The position numbers and the translations under genes were made by a program. The notes beneath the pieces are model-generated. The model was not told the DNA's origin and made no database searches. It saw only the letters and a list, made by a program, of their open reading frames with translations. Positions 44,793 through 57,400 of a DNA stretch of 64,000 bases are shown here, in pieces; within the stretch, counting starts at the first letter, position 1, and the number at the start of each line of letters is the position of its first letter. This DNA comes from Augochlora pura (Eukaryota > Arthropoda > Insecta > Hymenoptera > Halictidae): positions 1,302,001 to 1,366,000 of the forward strand of contig NC_135774.1 of the NCBI RefSeq assembly GCF_028453695.1, in the 5' to 3' direction.

Positions 44793-45558
44793 TGCCATTT
44801 ACGACAATTTTTACGCGACTGCTGGTATTTGTAAAATAACAGGGATTTGTAAATTGAGTGGTATGAGTGGATGGAATATTAGATTGAAAGTTAAAAGATT
44901 GAAAGTTAAAAGAGCGAAAGAAGATTTTTGTATTAAAAATGAGTTCATTTTATTCTACGTCTTCAATAATGAATTGTTTCCTCCATTGTGTCCGCAAAAT
45001 AATTGATTGCTACACGAAGAAACTCATGGATTGGCTCGATTTAGAGCGATTCGAATTGGCCGGTGACGGAGCCAGATTCAATTATGTAATATTATTTTTA
45101 ACGTGTTTGCTCCGTTGAAATAAAACGTTGATCAACCGGTTTAACCAGGAACGTTGACATTACGAATCTGGACCAGATAAAATAATGAATACGGATGCCG
45201 ATTAATAGTGTTACGAATTCTCATTAAGCCAGATATTATCTCACTTTCGATGCTTGGATATCGAAATGGATTATCGAATATTTATAATCGAATCGTTTCC
45301 TGCTTCTGGGTGAAACGGTTGATATTTCGCTCTATTACAATAATGTTCGGACGCCTGGGATCCGAGAAGGAAATTGAAAGATTGAATCGCGTTCTACGAA
45401 GTATTTCTATCAATTTTCTACTCTTCTTGAAGAACAGTAATTTTTGATTAACAATTTCTTTTTCAAACCCTTGCTGTACCATTTTCTCTACAATCACTAT
45501 AACTAGAATTCCTACTTAAAACAATGGACGAACATTCGTATATAACTGCTTATTATTA
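44793..45558. other. Non-coding AT-rich stretch
   Basis: No gene recognised. A short direct repeat, GATTGAAAGTTAAAA, occurs twice at about 44,881-44,912. Confidence 0.4.
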
Positions 45559-45606
45559 TAAATCTCCATCGCGAGTCTGACTCGTTAAAGTACAGCCAGG
45601 GGTTAA
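45559..45606 (+). mobile_element. Right-end fragment of family C element
   Basis: CGAGTCTGACTCG at 45,572-45,584 is followed by TTAAAGTACAGCCAGGGG-TTAA. This matches the right end of the copies at 47,478 and 63,573, which carry the same palindrome, then TTATTATAGT(A/G)CAA and GGGTTAA. No left terminus was found, so only the right end, or a strongly decayed copy, is present. Confidence 0.65.
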
Positions 45607-47477
45607 TGCATAATATGTTGAAATATCTTTGCATTGCTGAAATATCCCGATCTATATGAAAATTTCAGGAAAAATAGCCCGATAATAAATTAATAATAAA
45701 TTAACATTTAGCAAGATGAAAATATCTAATAATAAATCCCGAAGACTCCTAACACATTTGTTCACAGTATTTCCATCGTTAACATAAAATTCCACGTCTA
45801 TATTTCAATTAAAAAATACCAAAAACGCTGTCAACCATTTAAGAGAATAATGGACCGAGTGTATAAAACGAGCTCGTAACGAGTTTATAAAACGTTACCC
45901 GGCCCTGTCGATTCCTCTAATTTAACTGTCAAGTTTGCTACCGATAGACCATGTAACACAGGTGTACGCTCGCACGGAAAACTGTCGCAGAATTGGCCAA
46001 CACCGAGGCGGAGAGGCGACGGTGCATCGTCGAGAGTGGCGCAACACTCGCGCAAGCCTGGAAAGAGCGTCAACGCGGCAACAGCGAATCGTACGAGTAT
46101 CGACAAGGAGAATAGAAGATTCGGGGGCACGGGAGCAGGGCAGCTAGAATCCCTTTGGCCGGTCGTCGGAAATTGCCACGAGCTGGCGAACGCACGTAGA
46201 GAGGCGCGGTGGCCGAGGAGGGGGGGAGGGGCGAAGGGTGAAGGAAGGAAGGCCGTAGCGCCGCGCGGCATGTACGAAAATAAGAGAGAACGAGGTTGTT
46301 ACACCTCGCGCGCCACGGGGAATCCGTTTCGAAATCTCGGCCGGTGTCCGTGGGACGTTCGAGGCGGCCCGCTTAGGATTTGCGGCACGAGCTGGAAAAA
46401 ATCCAAAGACGAAACGGACGTACGTCGCGGACCTACCAAAAACCGGGCGCCCCACGGCCGTGCGACGAGGGAGAAGGAAGCTCGGGGATAACAAGGGGCT
46501 CTCTCTCCTGCGGAAAGAGAGTGGGGATGAGGACAGGAAAAATGGGACGAGCGGGATGGGGTAGGGAGGGCTACAACAGAGATTGAAATGCACGGAATAA
46601 ATTTCAGGCACCGAACGCCGACGTACCCAGAGATTTAATTAAAGATGCATTGCGCTTCATTTCTGAAGTTGAATGGAATCCGTCGGCGATTTGAGCCTGC
46701 CCCGTCCGCCCTCCGGGCCTCCGGGCCTTGATTACACGGGGCATCGACCAATCTCGTTCATTTTTCGATCCGGCCCGCCCCCGCTCCGTTGCCTCGTTCG
46801 TCGTCGAATTAATTAATCGAAAGTTCGCTCTCGCCTGCCGGGCTTAATCGGTTCCGTTGTTGTCGTCTTTCGGCCGTGTAACCCGATTAATCGGAGATCA
46901 TTTGCGAACGTCGAAGGATCTCGAGCGTCCCCAGAAATTCGGTACGATTTTCCAGAATCGCGACAAACGCGAGTAAACGATGGTTTGTCAATCCCGAAGC
47001 TGGGCCGAGCGATTATGCGAGAGAATTGTTCGGTCGTCGAATGACCGCCGCTTTTATGGATATTATTTCTGACGCGACGCGATCGATATCGCCAATTTGT
47101 CTCTATTTGCCGGGATAGAGGAAAAAAGGGAGATACCCTGTCCTCGGCGATGGTTGATTCATTCGACGGGAAGAGTTATTGCGGAGAAATGTTATCAACG
47201 TGTCAGTGCGGCGTTCAAGTGTCAATGATCAATATACGGGCCGGCACGGTCCTATCTCAGGTGTGCATAATCCGTGCAGTTTACGATAGGGTTGGCTCAG
47301 GTGTCTATGACTAATATATTATAGTCACGATATATGCTACTCAGAGCTAATATGCCACATGTATCGCCGGCGATAACCTCGTCCGCGCCAGCCCAAGATT
47401 CACGGCCGAAAGAGCGTCGTCTTTGCGACGAGACTGCAATCAGAGACGGTATAAAAAAGCAGGTAGCTCAACTTAAG
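45607..47477. other. Non-coding stretch
   Basis: AT-rich to 45,890, then CpG-rich and purine-biased at 46,190-46,570. Overlapping frames of 128-155 codons on both strands lack recognisable domains. No tRNA seen. Confidence 0.4.
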
Positions 47478-47727
47478 TTAACCCCTTGCACTATTACATC
47501 TTTCAGAGCTACGTTGATTACGATTGTTTCGTCCTTAATTATTTCCTTGATGCCACGAGATGATTCAGTGTCTTGATTGTCCTCATTTACTTTAATTTTC
47601 AGATTTATATGATAGGAGATTCAAATTTTGTTTCGATTCGATAGAAATGATTGGCAGCCATATTTATCGAATCGTGCACAAAACGTTCGCCACGAGTCTG
47701 ACTCGTTATTATAGTACAAGGGGTTAA
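47478..47727 (+). mobile_element. TTAA-flanked short element, family C copy 1
   Basis: The 250-bp segment begins TTAA-CCCCTTGCACTAT and ends ATAGTACAAGGGG-TTAA. This is a 13-bp terminal inverted repeat with one mismatch, and TTAA on both sides. The AT-rich interior holds GCTACGTTGATTACGATTG near the left. The palindrome CGAGTCTGACTCG lies at 47,693-47,705, just inside the right terminus. Same family as 63,573-63,824. Non-coding. Confidence 0.88.
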
Positions 47728-48984
47728 GCGCTGATAGAGATTTCAAGTCCTCGAGTATTTAGCTTATTGCTCGCGATAAAAAATTCGATTCTATTAAACT
47801 TCGCGACAACCATAAATCCACTTGCCTGAAAGAGAGAAGTTATAGCTCTGGGATTGCCATCGGTGTTTAAAAGATGCTAAGCGAAGAAATAGCGAATCGT
47901 CGTCGTAAAGCGAAAATATGAAATGCCTGCATGCCGTAAAAGCTAATAATAGGTCGGGGACGGTCTTGCATTTTTACTCCTTAGAACAGGTGCAGATTGC
48001 GAGGATGAGATTCCGTCGGACAATTAAATAGCACTTAACTTTAACCATTCGTAGAGTGAGAGAGAGTGAGAGAGAGAGAGACCCGGCGTACAATAAGCGC
48101 GTTTGAAATTCTTGAAATAGACGAATACGTTTTAAAGTTGCCGTTTGACACGGAGAACCGAATTACGATCATTTCACGTTTATCGCGCCGCCGCGCGATT
48201 CGCGACGCTACACGCCTTCGCTATTTATTACCGAACGGAAGTTATTAAAACGCTCCGCTACGAAATGAACTGCCAGCTGGAATCTATGATCCGTCGCTTT
48301 TACGCGATCGATGAACTACGATTTTATCGCGTTAAACGCGTCCGCGTCCTCGCCGCGCGCGAGGCTATTCCGCTCGCCTGATTTTTCACACGAATTTGTT
48401 GGGGCGTCTTTATTTTTTAAGCATACCGCGAATGCTTTCGCCGGCCGGCTATTTCGGCGCAACATTTTTCGAAATCGCCGGGGATGCGCGGCCGGGAATT
48501 GCTCGACCAAAAATATCGGTTCCGCCGCGGATTGTGTACGTAACGGAAATTTCAACAATCGGCAATTAAAACGTTCCGCGAACGGAGAGAGGGCCGCCGG
48601 TCCCCGCGGAAAATATTCGGAACGCTAATTTCGAATATTTCGATAACGACACTGCGTTACGCGAGGGCAGAAATGTAGTCGCTAGAGCAGCGCCGCGGAT
48701 GTATTAAAAATCAAATTATCCTTACGGTGATGAAGTTAAAAGGCGATTTCCCGTCGAACGGTTCTCCATGAAATGGAAATTAGCTGGGAATCGAGTTCGT
48801 GTTTTGTAAATTACAGTTCTGCGAGCATGTAAAGATACATCCATTATTTTAAATGTGATTGAATAATTTAAAAATAGTAATATGAAAGAAATAATTCGGT
48901 AAACTATGATTTTGTATTTGAGTCAATTATTTTCTATATAAATTCCTACGATTACTAAGTTTTATGTAAGATTTTATTCGACTG
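47728..48984. other. Non-coding stretch
   Basis: A GA run lies at about 48,056-48,081. The stretch is CpG-rich at 48,160-48,700 with a frame of 105 codons and no known domain, then AT-rich. No gene recognised. Confidence 0.4.
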
Positions 48985-49135
48985 ATTTCTTATTTATAGA
49001 TTTACTATTTCTTATTTATAGATATACTATTTCTTATTAATAGATATACTATTTCTTATTTATAGATTTACTATTTCTTATTTATAGATATACTATTTCT
49101 TATTAATAGCTTTACTATTTCTTATCAATAGATAT
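48985..49135. repeat. 22-bp tandem repeat, ~7 copies
   Basis: The unit ATTTCTTATT(T/A)ATAGAT(T/A)T + ACT repeats at 48,985, 49,007, 49,029, 49,051, 49,073, 49,095 and 49,117. Alternating TTTATAG/TTAATAG and ATTTACT/ATATACT variants give a partial 66-bp higher-order order. Confidence 0.95.
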
Positions 49136-51660
49136 CCAATCCTGAATATAAATATTAAACATGACATATTTCAAACGAATTCTTATCCGACTAAAATTGC
49201 GAATAAATATTCCCTAACGAATATAAATATTAAATCCAATCGAATAAAATGTCATTCTATGTTCTACCATTCTTCCGAAAAAACCTCCACGGAAACCCAA
49301 AATTCGCGGCCGACTTTTGTCACATATAGATCGTTAAGATAATCGCGGTTCGACGGCCGGGAAGACGCGTCCTTTCGACGGTCTCAATTACCAGCGATAT
49401 TTAGATCGCCGTTGAAAAGGTGAGAGCGCTCGGCGAACGAGAATCCCGGGGCAATTTGGTGGAGCCACGTGCCTGAACTCCACCTTCCGGCACCTCGCGG
49501 GGCTCACGTCCATGACCTACGAACACTGGCACAAAGCGCCTGCTATCGCTGTCCCCGTAACACCGGTCGGAACAAGAAAGAAATAGATAGAAGTTGACCG
49601 CAGTCGCTTGGAATGCTGCCGGCGTTCTTGCCGCATTAATGACGGGCAGACGTTACGTGCATTATTGCGCCAGTTGTTTCTTATCTGTCAGACCGTGGCC
49701 AGACAACCATAAATCTCTCCCCCGACGCGTTACACATCGGCCCGTTCCCGTTCGCCCGGTATCCGCGCGCGCGCGCACGCGCACACACCGTGCCCGGCAA
49801 TGTGCACAAGCACAAGCGTCCGTGTCCCTCTATGAAAACTGTACGATATCGGGAAATCGAGCCGAGTGGGTCGGTTCGTTTTTCGACAGGAACTTCTCTA
49901 CCGCGGCGGTGCATTTAACGGAGCCGTGTCGCGTAGTACGTCTGTTTCCCTGTGTTTTGCATGCCAGAGAAGACCGATTTTAAATTCAAATTGGCAAGGC
50001 TCGAGACTCTGGCAACCGCGTTGTTTCAACGTTAGGAACGCTTTAGAACAGGCTGGGACGCATCCGACGCCGGACTCTATTGCTATAAAACCTTTCGTTG
50101 CCCTAGCTAAATTCATTATTACCCAGACACACTGTACACACGCACTTTACCGTAACCATTTCCATCGCAGATGATTAGAAGTCGATAATTTCTAATTCAG
50201 TCATTAATAGTCAAACGCCGAAGCGTACGCTATGAATATCAATCGCTTTCTCGCCTATGTAATTATTAGAATCGAACATTTGATCGTTGCAACTGTTAAC
50301 GGCGCGCCGCGAGAGGTTAAAGAGCTCTCGCGGGCTGCATAACTGTTCCTCCACGGTGTGCCTGCCGCGATCGAAACCATCGATCGTCCGTTGCCATCGG
50401 AAAAGAGTCGGCGAGAAATGTTAAGCTCGGAACGGTAAATGGTAAAACGGCACGTGTTTCGCGGAACGGCGTGACCCGTGCGGTGGAACGCACTCGGCGG
50501 CCGGGTTGTAAAAAAAAAGAAAGCGCGAGATAAATCACCGCGTAATTACGATCACGTTGCATGCCGGCTCGCGAGTACTATGCTCCGGTAACAGGCGAAG
50601 CTCTCGGGTAATCGCCAGAGGGGAGTCAAAATTGAGGAAGCCGTAATATTGATAATACTGTTGTGTACACTGTTCAGCTATGCGCGTGGTATATCACGTG
50701 CGAGTAATTGCGGCTCCGCGATTCCGCCGTACAAATGTCTCCTTTTGTAATTGGCCCGCGATTAGCCTGGCGAAAAAAAAGAAACGGAACGTTCTTATAG
50801 GTTACCCGGTTAGGCGATTCGTTCCTGCGGGACGCGACAGCGTTTCGGACCACGCGAATCAGACCACGTTGTTATTATTGGAGAAAATCTGTGCTCGATG
50901 CGAGTTTAAAGCGCGATCCATAAATCGAGCAGACGAGACGCGAGCGCGATTTGCATTGAATGCAATCAGTCCTCCGGGAATCGCGCGCGCGTTTATGGAT
51001 TTTTCTAACGAGTGCCGCGCACGACGAAATAAATGATTTTATCGGCGGTCGAAGCAGTTCCTGCGCACCTGTGCTCTCTTGCGGAAGTTGCGGCGGCGCT
51101 GTCGAATTTCTACTGTGTTTTCTTCGAAAAAAGAAAATGGACGCTTTAATTATTTGCTTTACCCGCGAGCTTTTTCATATATTTGTGAAAAATATTTAAA
51201 AGAAAAATATTTAAAAAAAATATATAAGTATTAAAAATGTAAATATTATAAAAGAGAGGAGAACGAGTGGCAAAGTGTCAGAGTTGGCACCTCGAATGGA
51301 CACTGCTCGCTTCGAAAGGCTCCTTTATTCCCAAACGGGAATAATTTCTCCGGGCCGATAGAAATGCATGTGCTTGAACACGAAGCAGCTACGCCGGTAT
51401 ATTCTCCGATCACGTTCGCAACTTCACGCGAAATGAATTCAAATTATCGAGCAAATAATGCCAACAGCAGCGGAACTTGTAGCGTTCCGTCAAAGAGAGG
51501 GGAGGCGAGCCCGGTGAATGGCCGAAAGACCGAATAGAAAATTATTCCCTTGCAGCTGCTTTTAATTGTGCTCGCTGAAACGGCGTTAACAAGATCACGA
51601 TTCTGCAACGGATCGACTCGAAATGTCCCTTCGATCACCGAACGCTTAAACAATAGCAAT
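49136..51660. other. Non-coding stretch
   Basis: A donor-like GAAAAGGTGAGAG lies near 49,415-49,427. An alternating (GC)n/(CA)n run lies at 49,766-49,789. Frames up to 129 codons have no domain. No tRNA or element ends recognised. Confidence 0.4.
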
Positions 51661-51850
51661 ATTATTTAAGATCATTAATATTATTTATGATCGCATAAGA
51701 TTATTTAAAATCATTAATATTATTTAAGATCGCATAAGATTATTTAAGATCGCTAAGATTATTTAAGATCGCTAAGATTATTTAAGATAATTAATATTAT
51801 TTAAGATCGCTAAAATTATTTAAGATAATTAATATTATTTAAAGACGTAT
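51661..51850. repeat. 19-20-bp tandem repeat, ~10 copies (array 1)
   Basis: Units ATTATTTAAGATCGCTAAG and ATTATTTAAGATAATTAAT recur every 19 or 20 bp. The two types alternate in the right half, giving a 38-bp higher-order period there. The 20-bp units contain GCATAAG in place of GCTAAG. Confidence 0.93.
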
Positions 51851-51857
51851 AAGGTGA

Positions 51858-52107
51858 TTTATTTCGTAGAAAATCATTTATTCCATACACAGTAATTTAC
51901 TTCGTGCAAAGTAATTTATTTCATATGAAATAATTTATTTCACACGAAACAACTTACTCCGTATGAATTAGTTTATTTCGTATACCTTATATAAAATAGC
52001 TTGTTTCGCGGGAAATAATTAATTCCACGGCAAATAATTAATTCCACGGCAAATAATTAATTCCACGGCAAATAATTAATTTCACGATAAATAATTAATT
52101 TCGAAGA
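51858..52107. repeat. 19-bp tandem repeat, ~12 copies (array 2)
   Basis: The left half is degenerate (GTAATTTATTTCATATGAA-like units). The right half is nearly perfect: AAATAATTAATTCCACGGC starts at 52,013, 52,032 and 52,051, with diverged units at 52,070 and 52,089. The sequence differs from array 1, but the 19-bp period is the same and the two arrays abut. Confidence 0.9.
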
Positions 52108-53529
52108 AAATCGAAGGAAATTCGATTTTCGAACGCCTTATGCGAGCGACTCGAGGGTACGTGTTCAGATTCGGATGAATCCTGAAGCAGGATGGAACGG
52201 TGGATCGTTGCGATCGGTAGTCGACAGGTGGGAATTTATTAGCAATATTGCCGTAGGAGAGTCGAACAGAAACGCGGTTCTAACGAAAGCTCGTTATACA
52301 TAGGAAACGCGAGAGCGTGTAATCACGAGGTCTTGGCTTACGTTCGGACAATGCGCCGTTTGTCACCAGATATCGGCGCATTCGTACAGCATGCTATTGG
52401 AATTCCAGGTGTTATCTTCCTAACGATCATCGGGGCCCCCCAGCCACGCACTTCCGCGCGCCGTTAGTCCGGAGATCAAAGCCGAAGATTGCCGCTTCGA
52501 TTTTTCGCGACATCGAGAAACCGAGCCGCGCGCGCGGCCCGGCGTCTTGCGTTACGCGTCGAGTTCCGAAGAATCCGATTGCATGCGAGCAACCGGAAAT
52601 CGGTCCGCATTGTTGCCTCTGAAGTTCTATCGATGCACGGGGATACCGGATACCCGGCGATTCGTGTTCAGCATCCAACCTGCCGGCATCTCGTACATTG
52701 CGCGTTCGTTTGCCTGGCAATCCTTTACCTCGCGATCGGTGGCTCTTCATTCGAAATGGATATCTTTGCGATTCATTTGATTCATTTTACTTCACTTGTA
52801 AACTTTTCCTTTCTTCCTTATTTTCTTATAATAACGCAATTTATTGCTCCAATTAATTTACTTCGAATATAATTAATAAATCAATAAAAAGGAGTCAAAC
52901 ATTTAATTTCTCCTAAACACTACAGGACGTTTCAATGTCAAAAGCAGTAAAATTTTTCGTTGTATAAATATTATATACAATTATTGTAACAAAGTCTGAA
53001 TGCTTTAATTACGAGGCACGTAGTTTACTGCGCGTTAACACCTCGAGGAGAGACCGGTGTCTGCACTCAGCTGTAACTCGACGAGATACGCGTATCTTTG
53101 CCAAGATAGCATATATTTATACGCAATCATTGTACATTTTATGTAACAGTCGAAACCGTGGCAGCTCCGCGCGAGAAACATGGCACGGTGAATTTTGACT
53201 AATGCGCCAACGAGACTCGGGAGACCGTTGTTAAAATATCGCGTGTAGCATTAGGTGCACTACAATTACCGAAATGCGGGAATATTCGCGGGAACGGCTG
53301 AACAGAAATTGAATAAAATACAGCGAACGAAATCCAAATATTCCACGACGCTTAAAAATTTTTAATAAGAGCTAATTTACTTTTATACATATTTGTATTA
53401 TAAATGGAGCTTCCTAGTTAATTTATATAAATTATTTAAGACGTCCAGGTAATACACACCTTGCGAATACCTTCGCTGAGTAGTCTTGAAATTAAAGCTT
53501 GGACGGCGAAAAAAAGGTTTCGCCGATTG
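52108..53529. other. Non-coding stretch
   Basis: A 127-codon plus frame at 52,489-52,872 ends in AT-rich hydrophobic residues and is not recognisable. No other gene, tRNA or element was seen. Confidence 0.4.
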
Positions 53530-53830
53530 TTAACCCTCTGACTACTGTTGGCGCCTACTGGCGTCCGAAACATGTTGGCTTCCCGGTACTGTAGGCGCCA
53601 ATAGGCGTCCAGATCAAATTTCGCTCCCCTTTATTATTAAATTTGATCAATTACATATTGTGCAATATTTATGTTATATATTGTCAAAAAGCTTAAAATT
53701 ATTGTTCACTTCAATATAGGTTCAATGTAACAGAATTCAATATTTTAAATATTTTTTTAAACTTCCTCAGAAATCCATGTCTAACGAAAAACTACGGCCG
53801 TGCCAAAGTCTGCCGTAGCCAAAGGGTTAA
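53530..53830 (-). mobile_element. TTAA-flanked short element, family B copy 3 (inverted)
   Basis: The 301-bp segment begins TTAA-CCCTCTGACTACTGTTGG and ends CTGCCGTAGCCAAAGGG-TTAA, the reverse complement of the layout at 38,389. Both 16-bp near-palindromic boxes are present, as GGCGCCTACTGGCGTC (53,550-53,565) and GGCGCCAATAGGCGTC (53,594-53,609). It has full length and high similarity to copy 1. Opposite orientation and separate TTAA flanks indicate independent insertion, not segmental duplication. Confidence 0.9.
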
Positions 53831-56482
53831 TTAGCCGCGCATCAGGGTTCGCACTCAGCCGTTCAGAAATCAAAATCTAAACGAGGGGCCGGGGACGGAG
53901 TTTTATGTGCTCGCGATAACACGGTCGAATTTTTCGCCGCCGAAGCGCGATGGCCGGGGCTTCGATCGGTGAAATCCGATTAGCGAGATACATATACAGC
54001 GAAGCGCGCGCGCGCGAGCGAGTACGTGCTCCAAAACACGGTTCGAAAATTTCGCCGTGGAAACGGCGGAAGCCGGCGGCAGCTGGGGAACGCCGGTAGA
54101 GAAAGGCTGAAATAAATTTGAATTCCGGGACCGTGTGTCCCTTTAAGATACAGCCGCTTTAACTCTTCCGCGGCCGGCAATTCTAGGCCACGTAAACCTG
54201 CTGGCTGTGTCCAACGTCGAAAATCTGGAACTGTCGCTGCGACAGCCGTGTAAATAGGCGAGGCGCGTGCACGGGAACGCGCCGACCGCTTCCAACAATT
54301 TGCAACTTGATAGCAACAAAAGACGGACGCTGCCGCGAACCCGACATAACCTGCAAAACGCACGGAATTTCACGCTTCGAGAAGCTGTTTTAAATTCTTT
54401 CGCGGACTTTGAAGCTGAACTCGTGGAATGCAGAAATTCTTTCGATTAGAACATTTTTGATTTATGTGAAATTGTTATGGGGACATTTTTCTTTGAGACT
54501 TTGGAGAGACTATAAGACGGTGGAAAATTGTGTAAACGCTTCGAACAGTTTTAATCGCGCCTATTACTATTATTCTTGAGACAATGCTAATAATCTGCTA
54601 AATGGGTGAACCAGTGAAATTATACATTGTTTCAAGAATTAATGGAGTTCGATGAAATAAGACCCAAGAAATTGCAACGATCTGAAATCAAACCGTACCG
54701 GAAATATCAGAAAAATTCAGGCACGAACGGATGACATCAAAGTCAGCGTGCAGAATCATGCGGCACAAAGGGCTAGGAGTTTAACAATTGCTCGGTCCCG
54801 TCTGATAATTACAGTGTAAAGAAAAGGAAACGATAATGTAAGATGTGGGTGTACGCCGCGCCGGCGAACGCTATCCTGTCATTACGCCCAAGATTTTTAA
54901 TCTCGCGTAAATCTGTTTATGTAGGTCGCGCGTAGCGTGTCTCTCGTTATTGGAGTGCTAACTGGGTTACGCGATGGCGGATGGCCTGCGACACCCTCCA
55001 CGAAATAATTCAGCACCATTCGCCCTTTACGACGCGCGGCCGGAATACGAGAGGGAAACGACGGTGTCCATCAATTTCGGGCAAACTTTCATTGAAACAA
55101 TTACACCGTAACCTTGTGTACAGTTCGCAGTCCCCATTGTCCAAGCACCGCGAATATACCTGCTATTCTTGCCAACGGGCTCGCGGAAGGCGAACGTAGT
55201 GAACAGACACAGCTATGCCTCGCACGCACTGAGATTCGATTAGCAGGCTCCAAAAATTCTAATGGAGCACCAATGGAATTTTTACTCATGGAATAAAACT
55301 CAAAGACACGACATTTATTCTATTTATGTCTAATTGCTCTTATATTTATTTTTACTTATTTCTTACATCTTTAAATTTGACGCTAAATATCTGACGCATG
55401 GTAAATTAATTAATCTATTATTTTTATAATTTTAATCTACAGAGTTATACTAATTTATTCTTTCGAGTGTATTTGTAAAGCCAGAGGAACGTGCAATATA
55501 CAAATTAATATCGCGTTTAGTATTTTAGTAATGCAAAGACGCGACAAATAATAGCAAAGCGTAAAGGCCAAGAAGAAGAGAGCAGAATGAGCACTTCATG
55601 CTCCAAATGTTGTCACTCTTATTTTCCAGCGATTCTTTAAACATCTCGAGGCTCTTCCAACAACGCATATGCTAAGCATAAATGAATGACAATGAGAGAC
55701 TGCCTCGTATATAAATCGACTGATAATTCTAACGATCCCATACAAATTTCCTAGCGTATTACCCGCAATGAATAATCCTCTCTCCGTGCTCCAAATAATA
55801 TCACTCTCGATTTTATTTGGATATTACCAGGCACTACGAAACCGTTCAATGAACACGTTAATTGAAATTGTTAATTACAGAAAGACGAAGAAAGTCCATC
55901 AGGTGTCGCGAAATAAAAATCCGACTTTCCTGAATCACGTCGCAGAATATGCTTCTTTAAACCGTGGGATTACGAGCGACAAACAACTTAAAGCCCTTGT
56001 GTAGCAAATTGGAGCATCAGCAATTCAAATCACAGTTGACATTCAATTCCGGAGTCACGTGCAATCTGCACAAATTATTGATGTCGAGCTACGTTACACT
56101 TATCGCGAAAGACTCCAATTAGAAGCAAAGTTCTCTCCAGCAGGTCGAATCGAGCAGCGCAACAAGGGGTTAAACAACGCGGTGTAATTCGATGAACACT
56201 ATTGCTACCTTTCGTGCAATCGTTTCCGAAGCACGTAGACTGTGTAAAAATACGCCGAGCGAAGAATTCAGCTCGAAAAATCAGCTCCTCCACTTTGCAT
56301 AAAAGTGACACCACCCAGGGGTTAAAATCACAAACAAATAATTCCGCAGCTTGTCTCCAAACGAGAGAAGAAGATCATCGAAATAGTCCAGGAGGGTTGA
56401 CCCGAACGTTGAATTTCGAAGCAGTCGGCGCGCGAAGGGTTGACCCGTCCGCTTCGATCTGGTCGTTTCAAGTTAAATGTCA
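53831..56482. other. Non-coding stretch left of the candidate exon
   Basis: There is a (GC)n run at about 54,004-54,018. Frames up to 127 codons are without domains. AACAAGGGGTTAA (56,163-56,175) and CCAGGGGTTAA (56,314-56,324) resemble right ends of TTAA elements, but no left ends or shared interiors were found. If the minus-strand first exon at 56,551 is real, this is the start of its intron. Confidence 0.35.
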
Positions 56483-56522
56483 CGCGACGACGACGACGAC
56501 GACGACGACGACGTCGACGACG
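56483..56522. repeat. (ACG)n trinucleotide repeat
   Basis: About 12 ACG units with one GTCG interruption, 25-65 bp downstream (minus strand) of the candidate splice donor. Confidence 0.94.
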
Positions 56523-56550
56523 CAGTACGGGTCGAGCAGAATCCACTTAC

Positions 56551-57400
56551 CTAACAGTTAATCGTCCAGGGGGAACGTCCTCGCGGTAATCTCGCCGGCA
56601 CCGCTTTCGCCGTGCCATTCACACACTTCTGCACACTGGGACACACGCGACGGCAGAAACGTCGCCGACGAACGCGGATGCGGGGAAAAAGAAAACACAG
56701 GCCAAGGGGCAAACCACCAGAACGAACCGGGTCGAAGGAGGAACCTGCTCGCGATCCCGACGGCACACGGGAATAATCGCACGTGGTTCGAAACGACGCG
56801 GCGCACCTATCGGGGTTCCGCGCGCGCGGCACCGAATTCTTTGACAGACGCAGTCGAAAACGTTCGCGCGGATCGCGCGGCGAGAATTCCTCGACACCCT
56901 CGATACTCGCGCGCCGAGAGACCGGCTTCGACTGTCGAGCGCTGACTCGAGAGGAGACTCGACCCGCTGCCTCGCCGCTCGCCGCTGCTGTCAACGACAC
57001 GCGGACCACGCACCCTCTCTCGCGCTCTCGCTCCCGTCCACTCCCCTCTCCGAGTATCGTCGGCTCGGCTCGCGGCTACGCTATCTTTTCCCCTGATACG
57101 ACGTATCCCCTCTCCCTCCCTCTTGTGAGAGCGCGTCGGGTAGCTCGCGCGTACCCTCCCGACCGCGTCCGCGAGGCATCGCGCATGCGAATACCGCGAC
57201 CCACGTCGCGGGACGAACGAATTCGAACGCGGCTGCACTCTGCGCTCCGTGCCTCGACGCTCCAGACCACCTTCGCCGCGATTAGGCTGTTGTTACCGAT
57301 TGTTCGTCGAGTACAAGCGTACTCGGACAGCAGCACCCGGAAGAGACGCCGTTGGCTGCTCGACCCGATCGGCTAATCTACGCGGATCCGTTTCCATCCA
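56551..57400 (-). promoter_or_regulatory. Candidate CpG-rich promoter and non-coding first exon
   Basis: The block is densely CpG-rich. Its minus-strand reading ends TGTTAG|GTAAGTGG, a full-consensus splice donor with intron GT at 56,550-56,549. A 152-codon minus frame runs to the TAG that forms the exon end, but its Arg/Ser-rich sequence matches no family I know, so an untranslated first exon is the more likely reading. I could not place a TATA box, initiator or start site. The right boundary is nominal. If correct, the gene is transcribed leftward and its next exon is far to the left, possibly beyond this window. The alternative is a chance donor next to a GC-rich patch. Confidence 0.35.

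Noticed and set aside
48985..49135. Regular short repeats that could be mistaken for a CRISPR array
   Set aside because: There are no unique spacers; the units are contiguous minisatellite repeats in an animal genome.
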